NCBI RefSeq assembly: GCF_000974985.2 | Contig: NZ_LAVA02000106.1 | Coordinates: 1-64,000, forward strand | DNA from: Streptomyces mangrovisoli | GTDB lineage: Bacteria > Actinomycetota > Actinomycetes > Streptomycetales > Streptomycetaceae | DNA: 64,000 nucleotides | Direction of reading: 5' to 3' | Shown: positions 60,030-64,000 of the stretch, piece after piece | Position numbering within the stretch: position 1 is the first letter of the stretch | Layout: each line of letters begins with the position of its first letter | Made by a program: the position numbers and the translations under genes | Notes under the pieces: generated by a model | What the model saw: only the letters and a program-made list of their open reading frames with translations | Database searches by the model: none | Told to the model about the DNA's origin: nothing

Positions 60030-60325
60030 CCGGGCGCCGGAGAACCACCAGGTCCCGGAGAACCGGCCGGGCGCCGGAGAACCACCAGGTCCCGGAGAAC
60101 CGGCCGGGCGCCGGACGACCACCAGGTCCCGGAGAACCGGCCGGGCGCCGGACGACCACCAGGTCCCGGACAACCGGCCGGGCGCCGGACGACCACCAGG
60201 TCCCGGACAACCGGCCGGGCGCCGGACGACCACCAGGTCCCGGACAACCGGCCGGGCGCCGGACGACCACCAGGTCCCGGACAACCGGCCGGGCGCCGGA
60301 CGACCACCAGGTGCCGGAGAACCGG
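60030..60325. repeat. Eight-copy 37-bp tandem array
   Basis: Eight units of exactly 37 bases start at 60030, 60067, 60104, 60141, 60178, 60215, 60252 and 60289. Each begins CCGGGCGCCGGA and contains CCACCAGGTCCCGGA. Units 1-2 differ from 4-7 at only two or three positions, so the middle is nearly homogeneous. It lies between convergent mmuM and carboxylesterase genes. There are no spacers, and since 37 is not a multiple of three it does not encode a simple short protein repeat. Confidence 0.95.
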
Positions 60326-60379
60326 CCGGGGGCAGCAGGGCGGTGGGGCCCGGTGGGGCCGGCCCGTCGGGGTGCGGGT

Positions 60380-61957
60380 TCAGTGCCGGCGGACCATCGC
60401 CGTACGGCGGAGCCGGCGGACGACCGCGCGGAGTTCCGCGCCGCGGGTCGGCTGGCCGTCGGCGGACGCCTCGGGGACCGGGTCCGCGGCCTGGGTGTCG
60501 GCCGTCCACAGGGCCAGGGCCGCGTCGCGGGGGCCGTGGGCGGTGTACGGCTCGTCCTCGCCGAAGACGCGTACCGGATGCGAGGCGTCCCACGGCTCCC
60601 AGCCCGGGTCGCCGGTCTCCGCGAAACGCACCCACGCGCGGTGCATCGTGGTGGCCAGGTCGGGGGGCGCGCCCTCCCCGGCCAGCTTGGCGGCCTCGGG
60701 GACCTCGCCGGTGTCGAAGACGAAGCCGAGTTCGAGGGCGTGGCAGGCGCCGAGGTCGGGCAGGCGGGAGGGCCAGGCGAACTCGTAGACGTACGACGAG
60801 CCCGGGCGGGCGTCCGCGAGCCGTTGCAGGGGCAGCCGCAGCAGCCGGTCGGTGACCATCTGGCCGACCGTCTCGGCGGTGCCGGCCTGCGGGTACAGGC
60901 CGCGGTAGCCGCGCGGGACGCCGATGCCGCAGTGGCAGCGGGCGCGGGCCGCGGCCAGGGCGACCGGGCCGAGCCGGTCGACGCGCTCCAGCAGGCCGCC
61001 CGGCACCAGCCACAGCAGGTACTCGTCGCGGGTCCAGCCGAGGAGCAGGTCGGCGCCGGGGGCGGCGTCGCCCGCGAGCAGTGCCTCCAGGGGGTCGTAC
61101 GGGACGAGGTCGCCGTCGGTGACGATGCCGAAGGCGGGCCCGCCGAGGACCGGGCTGCTGAGCCGCCCCACGTCGGCCTGGGTGCGCAGCAGCAGATCGC
61201 GGTCGACGGCGGCGAACGCCTCCGCGGTGGCCGGGACCTTCAGCCGGGCCGCCATCCGGCGCACCATGCGCCGCACCTTCGCGCGGTCCGACGCCTCCGG
61301 GGCGCCGCTCTGCAGGATCGCCCGCCGGAACAGGCCCTGGGCCTGCGGGGCGGCGGCCAGGGCGCCGACGCTGATGGCCCCGGCGGACTGTCCGCACAGG
61401 GTGACCCGGCCGGGGTCGCCGCCGAAGGCCGCTATGGACTCGTGCACCCAGCGCAGGGCGGCCAGCTGGTCGCGCAGGCCGGGGTTGGCGGGGGCGTCGG
61501 GGAAGAGGCCGTAGCCCTCGACGCCGAGCCGGTAGTTGACCGAGACGAAGACGACGCCGTCGCGGGCGAACGGCCGCCCGTCGTACACCGGGATCGCGGA
61601 GGAGCCCCTGGTCAGCGCGCCGCCGTGGAGGAACACCAGGACCGGCAGGCGGGCGCCGGGGGCCGGCTCGGGGGTCCAGACGTTGAGGTTGAGGCAGTCG
61701 TCGCCGGGGATCTCGGGGTCGGAGAGGTAGTGCGCGAAGGCGTCCGAGTACGGCGGCTTCGGTGCGGTGGGGCCGAAGGCGGCCGCGTCGCGCACGCCGT
61801 CCCAGGGCTCGGGCGGGGCGGGCGGGCGGAAGCGGCGGGGGCCGAAGGGCGGGGCGGCGTAGGGGATGCCGCGGAACACGGCGACGCCGCGCTCGTACCG
61901 GCCGCGTACCGCCCCGTGCGGGGTCCTGACCACGGGGTCCGTCTGGTCTGCCGTCAT
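60380..61957 (-). CDS. Type B carboxylesterase/lipase
   Basis: A protein of 525 residues, the usual length. Motifs are FRGIPYAAPPFGPRRF, GDDCLNLNVWTPE, the oxyanion-hole HGG (111-113) and nucleophile Ser191 in CGQSAGAISVG. Acid and His are expected in the LLGWTRDEYLLW and CHALELGFVFD regions. There is no signal peptide. It hydrolyses carboxyl esters of unknown structure. I chose the ATG at 61957; the frame continues to 61999. Confidence 0.92.
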   Translation of the reverse strand: MTADQTDPVVRTPHGAVRGRYERGVAVFRGIPYAAPPFGPRRFRPPAPPEPWDGVRDAAAFGPTAPKPPYSDAFAHYLSDPEIPGDDCLNLNVWTPEPAPGARLPVLVFLHGGALTRGSSAIPVYDGRPFARDGVVFVSVNYRLGVEGYGLFPDAPANPGLRDQLAALRWVHESIAAFGGDPGRVTLCGQSAGAISVGALAAAPQAQGLFRRAILQSGAPEASDRAKVRRMVRRMAARLKVPATAEAFAAVDRDLLLRTQADVGRLSSPVLGGPAFGIVTDGDLVPYDPLEALLAGDAAPGADLLLGWTRDEYLLWLVPGGLLERVDRLGPVALAAARARCHCGIGVPRGYRGLYPQAGTAETVGQMVTDRLLRLPLQRLADARPGSSYVYEFAWPSRLPDLGACHALELGFVFDTGEVPEAAKLAGEGAPPDLATTMHRAWVRFAETGDPGWEPWDASHPVRVFGEDEPYTAHGPRDAALALWTADTQAADPVPEASADGQPTRGAELRAVVRRLRRTAMVRRH

Positions 61958-62058
61958 CCGCGCACCAGCTCCTCGCCGCGCTCGTGAAGCATCGTTCACA
62001 TCAGAGCATCACCCCGGCCCGGGGTATTCCGCCGCCCGGGCCCCCACCGGCCGGCGGC

Positions 62059-62220
62059 CGATCGCGCAGTTCCCCGCGCCCCTTACGGGGCACCCCAGGG
62101 CACGCACCCCAGGGGCGCGGGGAACTGCGCGATCAGCTCCCACCGGCCCGCAGCCGGACATCCGGGGTCGTGCCCCCCTGCGGGTCCGCGGGTGGCTGGT
62201 CGCGCAGTTCCCCGCGCCCC
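62059..62220. repeat. Dispersed GC-rich repeat, cluster F
   Basis: Inverted (about 62059-62083), direct (about 62112-62134) and inverted (about 62197-62220) copies of the core lie between the carboxylesterase start and the PEP-mutase-family stop. The first two face each other and can form a long hairpin. No gene is present in the 297-base gap. Confidence 0.85.
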
Positions 62221-62254
62221 CAGGGAGCTGCGGACCGGGCGGGCTGCGGGAGGT

Positions 62255-63121
62255 TCAGGCCGGTGTCCCCGCGGGATGCGCTTCGCGGCGGTGGGCGATG
62301 TTGCGTTCCAGCAGGCTGGTCGCCGCGCGGACGCCGACCCCGCGCGCGGCGTCGAGCTCCGGCAGCCGCCCGTCCGCCGCCTTGAGGCCGGACAGCGCCG
62401 CGTGCATCGCCTCATGGGCGGCGAAGAGGCAGGGCGTGCTGTAGATCGCGACCTCCACGCCGAGATCCGACAGCTCGCTCAGCGACAGCCGCGGCGACTT
62501 CCCGCCCGCGATCTGGTTGAACAGCAGCGGCTTGGTGCCGACCACGTCCCGGATCCGCCGGATCCACTCCACGCTGCGCACCCCGTCCACCAGCACGACG
62601 TCCGCGTCCGTGGCGGCCAGCGCCGCGGCCCGGCGCAGGATGTCGTGCTCGTCGGTGGCGTCGGTGCGCGCGACGACCACCAGGTCCTGGCGCGTCGCCA
62701 GCACCATCTCCAGCTTGGCCAGGTACTCCTCCAGCGGCAGCACCTGCTTGCCGTCCGCGTGCCCGCAGCGGCGCGGCCGCTTCTGGTCCTCCAGGATCAC
62801 CCCGGAGGCCCCGATCCGCTCCAGCCCCTCCACCACATGGCAGGCGACCTCGGGATCGACGTACCCGTCGTCGATGTCCACCAGCAGATGGTGGGCGGGG
62901 AAGGCACCCCGCAGCCGCTGCACGAAGGCGACCATGTCCGGCCAGGCGATGAAGCCGATGTCCGGCAGCCCGTAGTACGACGCCGCGAATCCGAAGCCGG
63001 AGACGAACATCCCGTCGTAGTGGGCCGCCGCGATCGACGCCGAGTACATGTCGTACACGCCGATCAGCGGCGTGGTCCCCGGCTCGGCGATCCGCTCGCG
63101 CAGCTTGTTCCCGTGAGTCAC
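62255..63121 (-). CDS. Isocitrate lyase/PEP mutase superfamily protein
   Basis: A protein of 288 residues. The family barrel shows TPLIGVYDMYSASIAA, GFGFAASYYGLPD, the metal site VDIDDGY (Asp82/Asp84) and VILEDQKRPRRCGH. Cys119 in RRCGH matches the catalytic KKCGH/KRCGH Cys of isocitrate and methylisocitrate lyases, so a C-C lyase is likelier than a phosphonomutase. The substrate is unknown. GTG 63121 is chosen over the upstream frame to 63166 because GGAGGA lies 8 bases before it. Confidence 0.88.
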   Translation of the reverse strand: MTHGNKLRERIAEPGTTPLIGVYDMYSASIAAAHYDGMFVSGFGFAASYYGLPDIGFIAWPDMVAFVQRLRGAFPAHHLLVDIDDGYVDPEVACHVVEGLERIGASGVILEDQKRPRRCGHADGKQVLPLEEYLAKLEMVLATRQDLVVVARTDATDEHDILRRAAALAATDADVVLVDGVRSVEWIRRIRDVVGTKPLLFNQIAGGKSPRLSLSELSDLGVEVAIYSTPCLFAAHEAMHAALSGLKAADGRLPELDAARGVGVRAATSLLERNIAHRREAHPAGTPA

Positions 63122-63157
63122 GGTCCGGTTCCTCCAAAGTCGCTTTGCCAATACGTG

Positions 63158-63183
63158 AGCATTCACATGGAGTCACATGACTC
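63158..63183. promoter_or_regulatory. Inverted-repeat operator candidates upstream of the PEP-mutase-family gene
   Basis: GAGTCA-CA-TGACTC (63170-63183) and the nearby GTGAGCATTCAC (about 63156-63167) are inverted repeats, and TCACATG occurs twice. They lie 35-60 bases upstream of the GTG start in an AT-richer promoter region. Confidence 0.45.
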
Positions 63184-63227
63184 TTGGCTTATGCGACCTT
63201 TACTCGCCCGAACAGGGCCGGAACCCC

Positions 63228-63890
63228 TCAATCGGCCGTCCGCGCCGCCCAGCCGACCCCGCCGTACAGATGCGCGAGGAAGTCCTCGTCCTCGTACGCC
63301 GCCGGGGCGTGGCCCAGCGCCGTGTAGAACACCCGGCCCGCGCCCTGGGTACGGCACCACGCGAGCGGGTGGTCCTCGCCCATGCCGCCGCCGTCGTACG
63401 ACGACTCGTCGGCCCGGAGCAGCACGCGGACCGGACCGCGAGGGGCGGCGTCGAAGTCGTACCACTCGTCGGTGCGGGTCCAGACGGCCGGCAGATGCCG
63501 GGTCGCGGGGTGGCCGGGGTCCGCCACCAGGGCGTCGCCGGGCTGGAGTTCGGGGTGGCGGGTGAAGCGCGCGCCGAGGAGTTCGCCGTAGTACGGCCAG
63601 TCGTACTCGGTGCACGCGGCGGCGTGCACGCCCGCGAACCCGCCGCCCGACTCGACGTGGCGGGCGAGGCGTTCGCGGCCGGCGGGGGTGAGGACCTCGC
63701 CGCTGGTGGAGAGGAAGACCACGGCCGCGTACGGGTCCAGCGGCCGTTCCAGGGCCGCCGGGTCCTCGGTGTGGTCGACCTCGAAGGCGCCGTGCCAGGC
63801 GAGCGCGGCGACGCCGTAGGGGATGGACTCGTGGCGGTAGTCGGTGGTGCGCGTGTACACGAGCAGCCGGGGGCGGTCGTCGGTGGTCAT
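63228..63890 (-). CDS. ThuA-like domain protein
   Basis: A protein of 220 residues covering a whole ThuA/class-I glutamine-amidotransferase-like fold: YTRTTDYRHESIP, VVFLSTSGEVLTPAGRERL, GGGFAGVHAAACTEYDWPYY and GRVFYTALGH. ThuA proteins take part in trehalose and other sugar utilisation, with unclear chemistry; the nucleophile Cys of true amidotransferases is not in the usual place. Start ATG 63890 follows GGGGTGCGGGG. Confidence 0.9.
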   Translation of the reverse strand: MTTDDRPRLLVYTRTTDYRHESIPYGVAALAWHGAFEVDHTEDPAALERPLDPYAAVVFLSTSGEVLTPAGRERLARHVESGGGFAGVHAAACTEYDWPYYGELLGARFTRHPELQPGDALVADPGHPATRHLPAVWTRTDEWYDFDAAPRGPVRVLLRADESSYDGGGMGEDHPLAWCRTQGAGRVFYTALGHAPAAYEDEDFLAHLYGGVGWAARTAD

Positions 63891-63985
63891 CCCCGCACCC
63901 CCATGAGGTTGCCGCGGCCGGTGACCAGGAGGGGAAGCCGGCGGGCGGGCACGGGCAGCGGGCGATGTCGTCCCGAACGGATCAT
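63887..63985 (-). CDS. Possible small or truncated ORF overlapping the ThuA start
   Basis: On the minus strand a frame with TGA at 63887-63889 overlaps the ThuA ATG by two bases (ATGA). It reads back through VTGRGNLMGVRG to an ATG at 63985 and stays open to the window edge, so it may be the end of an upstream co-transcribed gene or a 32-codon ORF. No family is recognised and the sequence is Arg/Pro-rich. The coupling-type overlap is the only evidence. Confidence 0.3.
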   Translation of the reverse strand: MIRSGRHRPLPVPARRLPLLVTGRGNLMGVRG

Positions 63986-64000
63986 GCGCCCATACTGCCG

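Noticed and set aside
60030..60325. CRISPR array
   Set aside because: Units are contiguous 37-base repeats with no unique spacers and no cas genes nearby; it is a plain tandem repeat.
1..64000. tRNA, rRNA, prophage or insertion-sequence genes
   Set aside because: Looked for cloverleaf-like intergenic segments, transposase DDE/serine motifs and phage structural genes; none seen.

Overview
The window is chromosomal DNA from a Streptomyces-type actinomycete. The evidence is very high GC with G/C-rich third codon positions, many GTG/TTG starts behind GGAGG-like ribosome binding sites, and characteristic families (PucR regulators, DUF2637, orphan HATPase proteins, an F420-type PPOX protein, AldO, GH43+RICIN). 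I see no rRNA, tRNA, prophage, insertion sequence or CRISPR array. The content reads as a mixed catabolic and regulatory segment, not a biosynthetic cluster.

Layout. 0-2 kb: a DUF2278/lamin-tail protein and an SRPBCC protein. 2-11 kb: a purine-oxidation unit. A leftward operon encodes FAD, 2Fe-2S and molybdopterin subunits of a xanthine dehydrogenase, an NCS2 purine permease and the XdhC maturation factor; a divergent PucR-type activator flanks it. 11-20 kb: a TPR-like protein, a GntR regulator with a repetitive N-terminal tail, an upstream AT-rich block with an iron-box-like site, a DUF2637 membrane protein, a HATPase, PoxB, and a very long disordered PP2C-like protein lacking catalytic aspartates. 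20-25 kb: a TrmB/LuxR-like regulator, DUF456, an SGNH hydrolase, an F420/PPOX protein and LysE; several gene ends here carry tandem arrays built from their own 3' ends. 25-32 kb: Ada-AlkA, RsgA with a structured leader containing a 23-codon ORF, an acyltransferase, and a cold-shock protein followed by a DEAD-box helicase. 32-37 kb: a LacI regulator and a divergent sugar ABC operon (single-domain ATPase, permease, lipoprotein) ending in a 15-bp-stem terminator.

36-44 kb: a sigma-like/zinc-anti-sigma/transmembrane/CBM2 fusion protein, a radical SAM protein with a CX8CX2C cluster motif, a frameshifted PPOX gene, a 2-hydroxyacid dehydrogenase and alditol oxidase. 43-51 kb: a ROK regulator, lipoprotein, two permeases and a GH2 beta-galactosidase, which together make a galactoside uptake and hydrolysis unit. 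51-55 kb: MFS plus ArsR-like regulator and DUF3533 membrane protein plus TetR. 55-59 kb: a VOC protein, DUF2264 and a secreted GH43 (exo-beta-1,3-galactanase type) with RICIN. 59-64 kb: homocysteine S-methyltransferase, an eight-copy 37-bp tandem repeat, carboxylesterase, PEP-mutase/isocitrate-lyase family protein and ThuA.

A dispersed repeat with core GGGCGCGGGGAACTGCGCGA occurs about 20 times in six intergenic clusters in both orientations, never inside a gene. The most interesting features are the stop-codon-containing tail arrays, the rsgA leader, the sigma/anti-sigma/CBM2 fusion, the apparently dead PP2C protein and the dispersed repeat family. All functions are inferred from sequence features read by eye; no database search was run.
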